Source: Flavobacteriaceae bacterium UBA7433
GTDB taxonomy: Bacteria; Bacteroidota; Bacteroidia; Flavobacteriales; Flavobacteriaceae
Direction: 5' to 3'
Assembly: GCA_002477565.1 (NCBI GenBank)
Contig: DLQL01000048.1
Coordinates: 1-5,937 of the forward strand
DNA length: 5,937 nt
The notes under the pieces are model-generated. The model had not been told where the DNA came from, did not search any database, and saw nothing but the letters and a program-made list of their open reading frames with translations. Positions within the stretch are counted from its first letter, which is position 1. Each line of letters opens with the position of its first letter. Of this stretch, positions 1 to 5,937 are shown in pieces. The position numbers and the translations under genes are program-made.

Positions 1-75
1 AACCGAATTACACCAACAACATTGCGTCAAGGAATGGGGGTTTTAAAAACAGGAGAAAAGTACGCTCTCTTTTAA
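1..75 (+). CDS. C-terminal end of an unidentified protein (cut by the window's left edge)
   Basis: Frame 1 is open from the first base to a TAA at 73-75 and encodes 24 residues, containing TPTTLRQGMGVLKTGEKYALF before the stop. The tail reads like an ordinary folded-domain end, with no transmembrane segment or low-complexity run. Only 8 bases separate its stop from the gldB stop on the other strand, so the two genes converge tightly and no terminator hairpin fits between them. I do not recognise the family from so short a piece. The GEKYALF ending loosely recalls the last strand of double-stranded beta-helix (cupin or 2-oxoglutarate oxygenase-like) proteins, but that is a guess. The reading frame is probably real because it ends cleanly just before the neighbouring gene. 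Confidence 0.6.
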   Translation, partial: NRITPTTLRQGMGVLKTGEKYALF

Positions 76-83
76 AAGGGATC

Positions 84-1043
84 TTATTTTTGGGGCTTGT
101 ACCTTGAGTTTCGAAAGAGGGATTCTGCATTCAATGCTAACAATTCTTGAAGTGAGACATCGTTGTTGTCTGCAAAAGATTGTACAATTTTGTAGCCAAT
201 CCACACACCAAGACTTCCTGGTGTCAATCGATCACTGTCCAAATAGAATTTAGAGAAAGGAGCTTTGTCAATAAAACGAGGGTTTAGTTTTTGATCGGTA
301 CTATACAAAAGGTTTTTACGGATAAAATAACTCCATATTTCTGCTTCATTCTCAACGGCCCATTGGTATTTTTCATCTTGATACCCCATGAGTTCTTGTA
401 TCTTGTAATTGGGCAAAACAGTAGACAACAGAAACACTTCTTTTCCATGGTACAACATTGTTTCTAAAAATGAGCGTCCGTTTTTGTAAATGAATTTTTT
501 TTGGAGGATCTCTCTTGCGACATCTACCAACAAGTTTTTTTTTGTGAAGTTGTTCTTTATATAAGGAGGAAAGCTGTCATACGGCTCTGCATTTTTCCCC
601 AGATACATGTCCAATGAAATAAAAAGAAGTGAGTCTGCATAAATCACATTGTTTTCGTAATCGAGACCCGTGATCAAACTGAAGGTTTTAGGAGGGGTAA
701 AGTTGGAATTGTAATAGCGGATGTGTTTGAATAAAAGGTTGAGTTTTTCTTTTTCCTCGGTCAAATCTCCATAGATGCTGTCTGCCATTCTAAATAGTTC
801 CCGTTCTTCTGGGTTGTTTATTTTGGAGCGCCATACTTGATCGCTTGTGGTATTGGGAAAGAGAAAGGGATGCCTTGACTTGAGTTGTGCCAAAACTTCT
901 TCATCGGCTTCGTAAAACTGTTTGTGAAAGGTTATAAATTTGGTTTCAATATTTTGGGTTTTGATTTTTTGCAAAAGTGTTTTTTCTTTTTTACAATTGA
1001 CAAACAAGAGGCCAACAAGGATAAGTATGCTAAGTTTTTTCAT
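84..1043 (-). CDS. gldB: Gliding motility lipoprotein GldB
   Basis: A 319-residue lipoprotein of the GldB family, needed for gliding in Flavobacterium; gld genes overlap functionally with type IX secretion. Residues 1-17 form a signal peptide: MKK, a hydrophobic stretch (4-15), then a lipobox ending FVNC, with Cys17 the predicted lipidated residue followed by KK. Asn just before the Cys is unlike the usual Gly/Ala/Ser. The mature part has no further membrane segment. Family-like blocks are YADSLLFISLDMYLG (about 135-149), the FLETMLYHGKEVFLL region (192-206), ENEAEIWSYF (231-240) and PGSLGVWIGYKIVQSF (275-290). No HExxH metalloprotease motif is present. The ATG at 1043 is chosen because it opens the signal peptide directly. 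Length matches the family (about 320). It is divergent from nadE. In Flavobacterium johnsoniae gldC follows gldB, but here a convergent gene lies there instead. The molecular function of GldB is not established. Confidence 0.9.
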   Translation of the reverse strand: MKKLSILILVGLLFVNCKKEKTLLQKIKTQNIETKFITFHKQFYEADEEVLAQLKSRHPFLFPNTTSDQVWRSKINNPEERELFRMADSIYGDLTEEKEKLNLLFKHIRYYNSNFTPPKTFSLITGLDYENNVIYADSLLFISLDMYLGKNAEPYDSFPPYIKNNFTKKNLLVDVAREILQKKFIYKNGRSFLETMLYHGKEVFLLSTVLPNYKIQELMGYQDEKYQWAVENEAEIWSYFIRKNLLYSTDQKLNPRFIDKAPFSKFYLDSDRLTPGSLGVWIGYKIVQSFADNNDVSLQELLALNAESLFRNSRYKPQK

Positions 1044-1138
1044 GAGTGTGATTCTTCTAAAGTCTGACGAACGACATCTTTTAAACTGTTTTTTTGTAAT
1101 TCCTTATAGGAAACTTTTCAAAGAGTATATCGGAACTG

Positions 1139-1156
1139 TATAATTGTTTATTTTTG
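1139..1156 (+). promoter_or_regulatory. Candidate nadE promoter (Bacteroidota -7 box)
   Basis: TATTTTTG at 1149-1156 matches the Bacteroidota -7 consensus TAnnTTTG exactly and lies 36 bases before the nadE ATG. Just upstream, TATAATTG (1139-1146) is a one-mismatch version of the same box. No clear -33 TTG sits at the expected distance, so the assignment rests on the -7 element and position. The divergent gldB side of this 149-base gap has only an imperfect box: CAAAGAGTA at 1119-1127, which is TAnnnTTTG on the minus strand and one base too long. Confidence 0.5.
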
Positions 1157-1192
1157 CTGAAACAATGTCAAAAATACTAAAAACAATTGATA

Positions 1193-1981
1193 ATGAATTC
1201 TGAAAAAGTAGCAAGTCATATTGTAAATTGGTTGCAGTCCTATGCCCAAAAGAGTGGTGTCAAAGGATTTGTGGTAGGTGTTTCTGGAGGAATAGATTCT
1301 GCTGTTACTTCCACGTTATGTGCCAAAACGGGATTTCCGACAATTTGTGTTGAAATGCCAATACATCAAGATGCGAATCAAGTGTCAAGAGCATTGGAAC
1401 ACATCGAACAATTGAAAGGCAGGTATCCAAATGTTTCAAGTGTTCGAACAGATTTGACAGCGCCATTCGAAACTTTTCAAAAAGCGGTCCCCGCTTCTGA
1501 ATCAACGGAATTGAAAGCTTTGGTTTTGGCAAACACAAGGGCGCGCATGCGAATGACTTCCCTCTATTATATTGCAGGCATGCATTCGAGTTTGGTGGTG
1601 GGGACAGGTAACAAGGTAGAAGACTTTGGTGTTGGTTTTTATACCAAATATGGAGATGGTGGAGTAGATGTCAGTCCCATTGCGGATTTGTTAAAATCGG
1701 AAGTGTTTGCTTTGGCAGTAGTTTTGGGAGTGCCTGATTCCATTCAAAAAGCAGCACCTACAGATGGACTTTTTGGTGACTCTCGAACAGATGAAGACCA
1801 ATTGGGAGCTAGTTATGACGAATTGGAATGGGCAATGAAAATGCAAAATGCAGGCAAGCACAACACTGATTTTTCTGACCGTGAAAAAGAAGTTTATGAT
1901 ATTTACATCCGACTGAATACCGCTAATCAGCACAAAATGCAACCCATACCCGTTTGTGTGATACCTGCCCATTTAAAATAA
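1193..1981 (+). CDS. nadE: NH3-dependent NAD(+) synthetase
   Basis: A 262-residue enzyme catalysing the last step of NAD synthesis: nicotinic acid adenine dinucleotide is adenylated by ATP and amidated to NAD in the cytoplasm. It is an N-type ATP pyrophosphatase. The PP-loop SGGIDSA spans residues 31-37, and the family block GTGNK (137-141) is followed by EDFGVGFYTKYGDGG and a SPIADLLKSEV segment. APTDGLF (188-194) and the acidic RTDEDQLG segment (198-205) follow. There is no N-terminal nitrilase-type glutaminase domain, so ammonia, not glutamine, is the predicted nitrogen donor; the length fits that short class. A TTG two codons upstream (1187) also lies in frame, but ATG at 1193 is preferred as the standard start codon. 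It is divergent from gldB and stands 96 bases upstream of cdaA, enough for a separate promoter. Confidence 0.93.
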   Translation: MNSEKVASHIVNWLQSYAQKSGVKGFVVGVSGGIDSAVTSTLCAKTGFPTICVEMPIHQDANQVSRALEHIEQLKGRYPNVSSVRTDLTAPFETFQKAVPASESTELKALVLANTRARMRMTSLYYIAGMHSSLVVGTGNKVEDFGVGFYTKYGDGGVDVSPIADLLKSEVFALAVVLGVPDSIQKAAPTDGLFGDSRTDEDQLGASYDELEWAMKMQNAGKHNTDFSDREKEVYDIYIRLNTANQHKMQPIPVCVIPAHLK

Positions 1982-2044
1982 AGCGGCATGTATCCGAATT
2001 GGTCGCTACTCATGGTTTATTCGTATTAAAATAGAACACTCGGA

Positions 2045-2061
2045 TATAATTGCTATTTTTA
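2045..2061 (+). promoter_or_regulatory. Possible cdaA promoter region
   Basis: TATAATTG (2045-2052) is followed by TATTTTTA (2054-2061), both one mismatch from the Bacteroidota -7 consensus TAnnTTTG. The arrangement resembles the nadE promoter (TATAATTG, two bases, TATTTTTG). It lies 16 bases before the cdaA start codon, which would give a very short leader. No convincing -33 element is visible, and read-through from nadE across the 96-base gap is possible because I see no terminator hairpin there. Confidence 0.3.
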
Positions 2062-2077
2062 CAAAAACTCTGGTCCC

Positions 2078-2848
2078 TTGGATTTTATAGACTTTACTTT
2101 CTTAGATTTTCTCGACATTACATTGGTAGGTGTTTTGTTGTATTATGTATACAAGCTTTTGAAAGGCACCGTAGCCATCAATATTTTTATTGGAATCAGC
2201 ATTGTTTTTTTGATTTACAAGATCACTCAGGTTCTGAAAATGGAAATGTTGAGTGGTATTTTGGAAGTTTTGGTAGGAGGGGGAGCCATTGCAATTTTGA
2301 TTATTTTTCACCCCGAATTGCGTAAATTTTTATTGATGTTGGGATCTGCCAATATTTCTTCAAAAAGAAGTTTTATCAAACAGCTGAAATTTTTAAAAAC
2401 AGAAATTACCTCTGAGGTAGATGCTGAGAGCATCGTCACTGCTTGTTCACATCTTTCCAAAACAAAAACAGGTGCTTTGATAGTGATGGAACGCAATAAC
2501 AGCCTTGATTTTGTGAAACAGAATGGCGATCTGATGAATGCAGAAATTAACGTGCCCTTATTGGAGAGTATTTTTTTTAAAAATAGTCCATTACACGATG
2601 GAGCGACCATTTTAAAAGACAATACCATCATTGCCACAAGAGTTGTGCTTCCGTTGTCTGAAAAACAATTGCCTAGCCGTTTTGGGTTGCGCCATCGCGC
2701 TGCCATCGGGATTACGGAAAGAACCGACTGCATTTGCATTTTAGTTTCTGAAGAAACAGGCAAGATTTCTTTGATCAAAGACGGTGAATTTGAATTGTTT
2801 GAAACGGAGCAGGATTTGCTTGAAAAAATCAAAGGGTATCACAGCTAA
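2078..2848 (+). CDS. cdaA: Diadenylate cyclase CdaA (c-di-AMP synthase)
   Basis: A 256-residue membrane enzyme that condenses two ATP into cyclic di-AMP. Three hydrophobic helices occupy roughly residues 12-28, 33-52 and 58-78; then HPELRK (78-83) leads through a linker into a cytoplasmic DAC (DisA_N) domain. Both catalytic signatures are intact: DGA at 174-176 in SPLHDGATIL and RHR at 205-207 in FGLRHRAAIG. These spacings and the overall length agree with the CdaA family (also called DacA, YbbP or TIGR00159). The start is TTG at 2078: it gives MDFIDF just before the first helix, the usual CdaA N-terminus, and the next in-frame ATG lies beyond two of the helices. No cdaR or glmM neighbour is seen, unlike the Firmicutes operon. 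c-di-AMP typically controls potassium or osmolyte balance and envelope stress; the targets in this organism are unknown. It ends 49 bases from the convergent ABC gene, with no strong hairpin between. Confidence 0.93.
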   Translation: MDFIDFTFLDFLDITLVGVLLYYVYKLLKGTVAINIFIGISIVFLIYKITQVLKMEMLSGILEVLVGGGAIAILIIFHPELRKFLLMLGSANISSKRSFIKQLKFLKTEITSEVDAESIVTACSHLSKTKTGALIVMERNNSLDFVKQNGDLMNAEINVPLLESIFFKNSPLHDGATILKDNTIIATRVVLPLSEKQLPSRFGLRHRAAIGITERTDCICILVSEETGKISLIKDGEFELFETEQDLLEKIKGYHS

Positions 2849-2897
2849 ACCTTTGCGATTCTTTCTGAAGGATATTTTTACAACCAGTAAATTTCGT

Positions 2898-4685
2898 TTA
2901 AGGAGTTTGATTTACGCAAGTCGTTGACTCCAAGCCAAACTGTTTTTCAAACAAATTTTTATACATGCCATTTTTGTTTTTTAGCAATTCCTTGTGGTTG
3001 CCTTTTTCCACAATTTCACCTTGATCCATCACAAGGATGGTATCTGCTTTCTGGATGGTTGCCAATCGATGGGCAATGATGATGGAGGTTCTGTTTTTTG
3101 TGATGGTGTCGGTAGCATACTGAATCATTTGTTCTGATTGGGTGTCTACAGAAGATGTAGCCTCGTCTAAAATCAAGATGGAGGGGCTGCTCACATAAGC
3201 TCTCAAAAAAGCGATTAATTGACGTTGTCCTGAAGACAGCATGCTTCCTCTTTCTTTTACGTTGTATTCGTATCCGCCAGGGAGACTCATGATAAAGTCA
3301 TGCACACCAATTTGTTTTGCAGCTTTTTGTACTTGTCCCAATGAAAGCGTCTTGTTTTTTAAAGTGATGTTGTTTAAAATGGATTCAGAAAACAAAAAAA
3401 CATCTTGCAATACAATGGCAATGTGATTTCGAAGCGAATGCAAAGTATAGGCATTGACATCGGTGTGATCGATGCTGATCTGACCGGAGTCTATTTCGTA
3501 AAAACGATTGATCAAGTTGATAATTGTTGATTTTCCTGCACCTGTTGCACCCACAATTGCAATGGTTTCTCCGGCTTTGATCTCAAAAGAAATCCCTTTC
3601 AATACCGATTCCCCTTTTACATAACTAAAATGAACGTCATTGAATTGAATGCTTCCTTCCAAGTTGGTTATTTCGATGCTGCCTTCTTTGGAGATGCTCT
3701 CTTGGGTGTCTATAATTTCAAATACACGGTCCCCTGCAACCATCCCCATTTGCAGGGTCGTAAATTTATCAGCAATTTGACGTAGCGGACGGTACAACAT
3801 TTCAACCATCATGATAAAGCCCATTATTTCTCCAAGTGTGACAGCTCCTCCAACTGCCAATTTTAACCCTCCGTACCAAACCAAAAGTCCAATAGCTACA
3901 GAAGAGATGATTTCTGCAATTGGGAAAAATATCGAAAAATACCATACTGTTTTGACATGTGCTTTTTTGTGGGCTTCGTTGATTTGAGAAAATTTGTCAA
4001 ATTCGATTTTTTCACGACCAAAGAGTTGTACGATTTTCATCCCAGTGATGCGTTCCTGAACAAACCCGTTCAAATTGGCCACTTGAATTCGAACCTGTTG
4101 GGAAGCTGCTTTGATGGATCTTTGAAATACTTTGGTCGCGTAAATAAGAATGGGTAAAACTGCAAAGGAAATCAACGCCAATTGCCAGTCCAAAACCAAC
4201 ATGGTGGCGGCAATCACAATCATTTTCAATAAATCTCCGACAATCATAAACAATCCCTGACCAAAAAACTGTGCGATTGTTTCGACATCAGTCACCACAC
4301 GCGTGACCATTTTTCCGACAGAAGATTTGTCAAAATAGGACATTTTAAATTGCAGTACATGGGCAAACAATTTGATGCGAATGTCTTTGATGATGTGTTG
4401 TCCTAGCCAGTTGGCAATATAAATAAAGCTTAAGTGCAACAACACTTCACACAGCAAGACAACAAAAATTAAAATTGTATAAAACCACAATCCTTCTGCA
4501 TCTTTGGTTTTGATGTACAGGTCAACTGTTTGCACCAATAAGTAGGGACGCACCGCAGCAATGACAGCTAGTAAAATGGCAACTAGGCTCGTGGTGAAAA
4601 ACTGCAAGCGGTATTTCTTTGCAAAGCCCATTAGGCGTTTGAAAATCTGAATGTCAAAAATAGCAACTTTTGTTTTGTCAGACAT
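2898..4685 (-). CDS. ABC exporter half-transporter (fused permease and ATPase)
   Basis: A 595-residue type IV ABC exporter subunit of the MsbA/MdlB/YheH kind, working as a dimer in the inner membrane. Residues 1-320 are the permease domain with about six helices (for example 27-48, 67-90, 144-165, 167-185, 250-271, 280-297). The ATPase domain is complete: A-loop Tyr355, Walker A GATGAGKST (379-387), Q-loop Gln427, X-loop-like KERG (477-480), signature LSSGQ (483-487), Walker B ILILDE (503-508) with the catalytic Glu508, D-loop SSVD (511-514) and H-loop His539. A homodimer could therefore be active. The LSSGQRQL signature, not LSGGQ, resembles the MdlB/YheH branch, whose members often pair with a second subunit; none lies nearby. 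The substrate cannot be deduced (lipid, drug or peptide are all possible). The ATG at 4685 overlaps the truA stop by 8 bases, so the two are probably cotranscribed and translationally coupled. Confidence 0.92.
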   Translation of the reverse strand: MSDKTKVAIFDIQIFKRLMGFAKKYRLQFFTTSLVAILLAVIAAVRPYLLVQTVDLYIKTKDAEGLWFYTILIFVVLLCEVLLHLSFIYIANWLGQHIIKDIRIKLFAHVLQFKMSYFDKSSVGKMVTRVVTDVETIAQFFGQGLFMIVGDLLKMIVIAATMLVLDWQLALISFAVLPILIYATKVFQRSIKAASQQVRIQVANLNGFVQERITGMKIVQLFGREKIEFDKFSQINEAHKKAHVKTVWYFSIFFPIAEIISSVAIGLLVWYGGLKLAVGGAVTLGEIMGFIMMVEMLYRPLRQIADKFTTLQMGMVAGDRVFEIIDTQESISKEGSIEITNLEGSIQFNDVHFSYVKGESVLKGISFEIKAGETIAIVGATGAGKSTIINLINRFYEIDSGQISIDHTDVNAYTLHSLRNHIAIVLQDVFLFSESILNNITLKNKTLSLGQVQKAAKQIGVHDFIMSLPGGYEYNVKERGSMLSSGQRQLIAFLRAYVSSPSILILDEATSSVDTQSEQMIQYATDTITKNRTSIIIAHRLATIQKADTILVMDQGEIVEKGNHKELLKNKNGMYKNLFEKQFGLESTTCVNQTP

Positions 4686-5427
4686 TGAAGAGCGTTTCTG
4701 GATAGGTTACAGCAGTCAATGACAGTCCTTGAGCAGGAGCAGAAGTTCCTGCTTTGCTTCGGTCTCGACTTTTTAAGATTTCTTTAAAATCAGTCAGGGT
4801 GATTTTTTCTTTTCCAACAGCGACCAAAGTACCGACGATGGCACGTACCATATTCCGAAGAAAACGGTCTGCTGTGATGTGGAAGTTAAGGTGTTTTCCT
4901 TCGAGCAGCCAGGTGGCTTTTTTGATGTCACAATCGTAGGTTTTAACATCTGTTTTCGATTTGGAAAAACATTGGAACTGTGTGTGCGTCAATAAAAGTT
5001 GTGCCGCTTCATTCATTTTAGAGACGTTTAATTTTTGTCGGTAGAGTTGCCATGTCGTGTCTAACAGAAACGGATTTCTGCCCAGGTAAATTTTGTATTC
5101 GTAGCTTCTGCTCGTAGCGTGAAAACGTGTGTGGGCATCGTGGCGAACTCTTCGAATGTTTTGGATGACAATGTCTTCGGGTAAAACTGCATTGAACTTG
5201 TAAAGATATGCTTCCGTATCTATAAAATTTTCTACATCAACATGCACAAACATTTGCGATGCGTGAACACCTGTGTCGGTTCTTCCTGCTGCCACAGTAG
5301 CAATTGATTTTCCAATGATTTTAGACAAGGCTTCGTTTATTTTTTCTTGCACAGAGACTGCATCTGGTTGCAGTTGCCAGCCATGGTAGTGTTTGCCTTT
5401 GTAAGAAAGTTGGATAAAGTACCTCAA
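4678..5427 (-). CDS. truA: tRNA pseudouridine(38-40) synthase TruA
   Basis: A 249-residue cytoplasmic enzyme that isomerises uridines 38, 39 and 40 in the anticodon arm of tRNAs to pseudouridine. The catalytic motif GRTDTGVHA starts at residue 48, with Asp51 the predicted nucleophile. Other family blocks are the N-terminal YKGKHYHGWQ (9-18), RFHATSRSYEYKI (101-113), which contains the active-site Tyr region, and RFLRNMVRAIVGTL (188-201). The length is typical. The start is TTG at 5427: it yields MRYFIQLSYKG, the usual N-terminus, and the upstream frame meets a TAA four codons earlier with no ATG or GTG in between. The stop (TGA, 4678-4680) lies inside the first codons of the ABC transporter gene (shared bases ATGTCTGA), indicating an operon read right to left. 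A promoter box lies 22 bases upstream. Confidence 0.95.
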   Translation of the reverse strand: MRYFIQLSYKGKHYHGWQLQPDAVSVQEKINEALSKIIGKSIATVAAGRTDTGVHASQMFVHVDVENFIDTEAYLYKFNAVLPEDIVIQNIRRVRHDAHTRFHATSRSYEYKIYLGRNPFLLDTTWQLYRQKLNVSKMNEAAQLLLTHTQFQCFSKSKTDVKTYDCDIKKATWLLEGKHLNFHITADRFLRNMVRAIVGTLVAVGKEKITLTDFKEILKSRDRSKAGTSAPAQGLSLTAVTYPETLFNV

Positions 5428-5448
5428 GAAAATATGTTTTTACCTGAA

Positions 5449-5456
5449 CAAAGATA
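5449..5456 (-). promoter_or_regulatory. Candidate promoter of the truA-ABC operon
   Basis: On the minus strand this reads TATCTTTG, an exact match to the Bacteroidota -7 consensus TAnnTTTG, 21 bases before the truA TTG codon. Transcription would begin at about 5440-5444, leaving a short leader of about 15 bases. A TTG at the right -33 distance is not evident. No Shine-Dalgarno sequence precedes the start, which is normal for this phylum. Confidence 0.5.
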
Positions 5457-5603
5457 CAGATTCCAACGGAGGATTTCCACTAATCTGCACCATATACCGC
5501 TTTTTATATTTTCAAAAACAAAATTTGAGATTCAATTGTGGTGTTTTGTTTTGAAACAATTCAATTTATTGGTTTTTCAGATTTTTTATTTGTGAGAAAA
5601 ACG

Positions 5604-5634
5604 TTGCAGAGAAGTAAAAATGATTGTAATTTTG
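5604..5634 (+). promoter_or_regulatory. Promoter of the SRP RNA gene
   Basis: TTG (5604-5606) and TAATTTTG (5627-5634) are separated by 20 bases, matching both parts of the Bacteroidota promoter pattern (TTG at -33, TAnnTTTG at -7). The predicted start, about five bases past the -7 box, falls on the first G of the RNA's closing stem at 5639. That agreement makes this the best-supported promoter in the window. Confidence 0.7.
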
Positions 5635-5638
5635 CAGT

Positions 5639-5732
5639 GGCAAGTCCTACACAACTAGCTCCTTTGGAATCCCCCAGGGTGGGAACACAGCAAGGGTACT
5701 TAGTCGTAGCAGTGTGATGTAGGTAGCTTGCC
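5639..5732 (+). ncRNA. ffs: Signal recognition particle RNA (small bacterial type, 4.5S-like)
   Basis: RNA scaffold of the signal recognition particle, which binds Ffh and targets nascent membrane proteins to FtsY and the translocon. The sequence folds as one long hairpin. The ends pair, GGCAAG (5639-5644) with CTTGCC (5727-5732), followed by CCTACA (5646-5651) with TGTAGG (5718-5723). The apical domain has every hallmark of the Ffh-binding site: CCC (5672-5674), the symmetric-loop strand CAGG (5675-5678), a GTG/CAC stem (5679-5681 and 5686-5688), a GGAA tetraloop (5682-5685), the opposite loop strand AGCA (5689-5692), then A and GGG (5693-5696). It is about 94 nucleotides long, with no Alu domain. 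It is clearly more GC-rich than the flanks. A promoter lies directly upstream and a T-run directly downstream, so it is an independent transcription unit, divergent from truA. The exact ends are inferred from pairing. Confidence 0.9.
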
Positions 5733-5739
5733 TTTTTTT
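5727..5739 (+). terminator. Intrinsic terminator of the SRP RNA
   Basis: The 3' strand of the RNA's closing stem (CTTGCC, 5727-5732) is followed at once by seven T residues (5733-5739). The long SRP hairpin plus this U-tract forms a Rho-independent terminator, with processing or termination expected within the T-run. Confidence 0.65.
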
Positions 5740-5830
5740 GTGCCCAAAAGTTTCCCAACAGCTGATTTTTTCGATTGCTTTCCTTTGGTCAAAACAAGAT
5801 ATTTGAGATCATTTTCAAAATTTTATATCA

Positions 5831-5869
5831 CAAAACAAAACCCCCTCAAACAAAAGTTTGAGGGGGTTT
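5831..5869 (-). terminator. Rho-independent terminator of the right-edge gene
   Basis: A perfect 14-bp inverted repeat (5838-5851 with 5856-5869) encloses a 4-base loop. Its core is CCCCCTC/GAGGGGG, rich in G-C pairs. On the minus strand the stem is followed by a T-rich tail (TTTTGTTTTG, 5831-5840 reversed). It begins 22 bases past the stop of the minus-strand gene at 5892, so it most likely ends that transcript. The plus-strand tail is short (TTTC), so termination in that direction is probably weaker. The 98 bases between the SRP T-run and this hairpin hold nothing I can identify. Confidence 0.85.
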
Positions 5870-5891
5870 CTATAAGTAAGTTTTGAATGAT

Positions 5892-5937
5892 TTAGTTTAC
5901 TTTGTCAACGATGGCCTTAAAAGCTTCTGGGTTGTTC
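5892..5937 (-). CDS. C-terminal end of an unidentified protein (cut by the window's right edge)
   Basis: Read from the right edge on the minus strand, after one leftover base, 14 codons give NNPEAFKAIVDKVN and then TAA (5892-5894). The tail looks like a C-terminal amphipathic helix. It is too short to assign to a family, and I do not recognise it. The strong hairpin terminator 22 bases downstream supports a genuine gene end; a tight, efficient terminator is often seen on well-expressed genes, but that is inference only. The gene is transcribed toward the SRP RNA gene. Confidence 0.6.
   Translation of the reverse strand, partial: NNPEAFKAIVDKVN

Noticed and set aside
1187..1192. TTG upstream start for nadE, adding two residues
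   Set aside because: ATG at 1193 lies immediately downstream, is the standard start codon, and gives a typical N-terminus.
1691..1972. A 93-residue open frame antisense to nadE
   Set aside because: Shadow of a clearly conserved enzyme gene; no family features.
1991..2046. Inverted repeat TATCCGA / TCGGATA flanking the nadE-cdaA gap, considered as an operator
   Set aside because: Arms are only 7 bp and 42 bases apart; such a pair is expected by chance in about 100 AT-rich bases.
2308..2832. A 174-residue open frame antisense to cdaA
   Set aside because: It mirrors the DAC domain coding sequence, which has both catalytic motifs; it has no recognisable domain or start context.
2849..2897. Possible shared terminator between convergent cdaA and the ABC gene
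   Set aside because: Only a weak CCTT/AAGG pairing with a long loop is visible; no stable stem with a T-run.
5561..5758. A 65-residue minus-strand open frame covering the SRP RNA
   Set aside because: It reads antisense through a structured RNA gene and its composition (many Cys, Thr and Lys in no family pattern) reflects that; no promoter or homology supports it.

Overview
The window is AT-rich chromosomal DNA from a gliding member of the Bacteroidota, most likely a flavobacterium (Flavobacteriia). The evidence is a GldB gliding lipoprotein with a lipobox signal peptide, promoter boxes of the Bacteroidota type (TAnnTTTG) in front of several genes, no obvious Shine-Dalgarno sequences, and an SRP RNA of the Bacteroidota type. 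No mobile element, CRISPR array, tRNA, prophage or defence gene is visible. The content is conserved housekeeping.

Layout, left to right. A plus-strand gene ends at base 75 and is known only from its last 24 codons. It converges on gldB (84-1043, minus), a gliding motility lipoprotein. gldB is divergent from nadE (1193-1981, plus), an ammonia-dependent NAD synthetase. Next, in the same direction, comes cdaA (2078-2848, plus), a membrane diadenylate cyclase that makes c-di-AMP and appears to start at TTG. It converges, 49 bases apart, on a minus-strand pair: truA (4678-5427), a tRNA pseudouridine synthase also starting at TTG, and a full ABC exporter half-transporter (2898-4685) whose start overlaps the truA stop by 8 bases. 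Upstream of truA, on the plus strand, lies a short RNA gene: ffs, the signal recognition particle RNA (about 5639-5732), with its own promoter and U-tract. A strong 14-bp hairpin terminator (5838-5869) then closes a minus-strand gene that enters from the right edge, of which only the last 14 codons are present.

How the parts relate. There is no single pathway here. NadE completes NAD synthesis, CdaA makes a second messenger linked to envelope and osmotic homeostasis, TruA modifies tRNA anticodon arms, the ABC protein exports an unknown substrate, SRP RNA targets membrane proteins, and GldB serves gliding and type IX secretion. The only firm transcriptional linkage visible is truA with the ABC gene. 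I found no evidence of a new biological system. The points most worth a second look are the SRP RNA gene, which is easily missed, the two TTG starts, the truA/ABC overlap, and the absence of gldC next to gldB.
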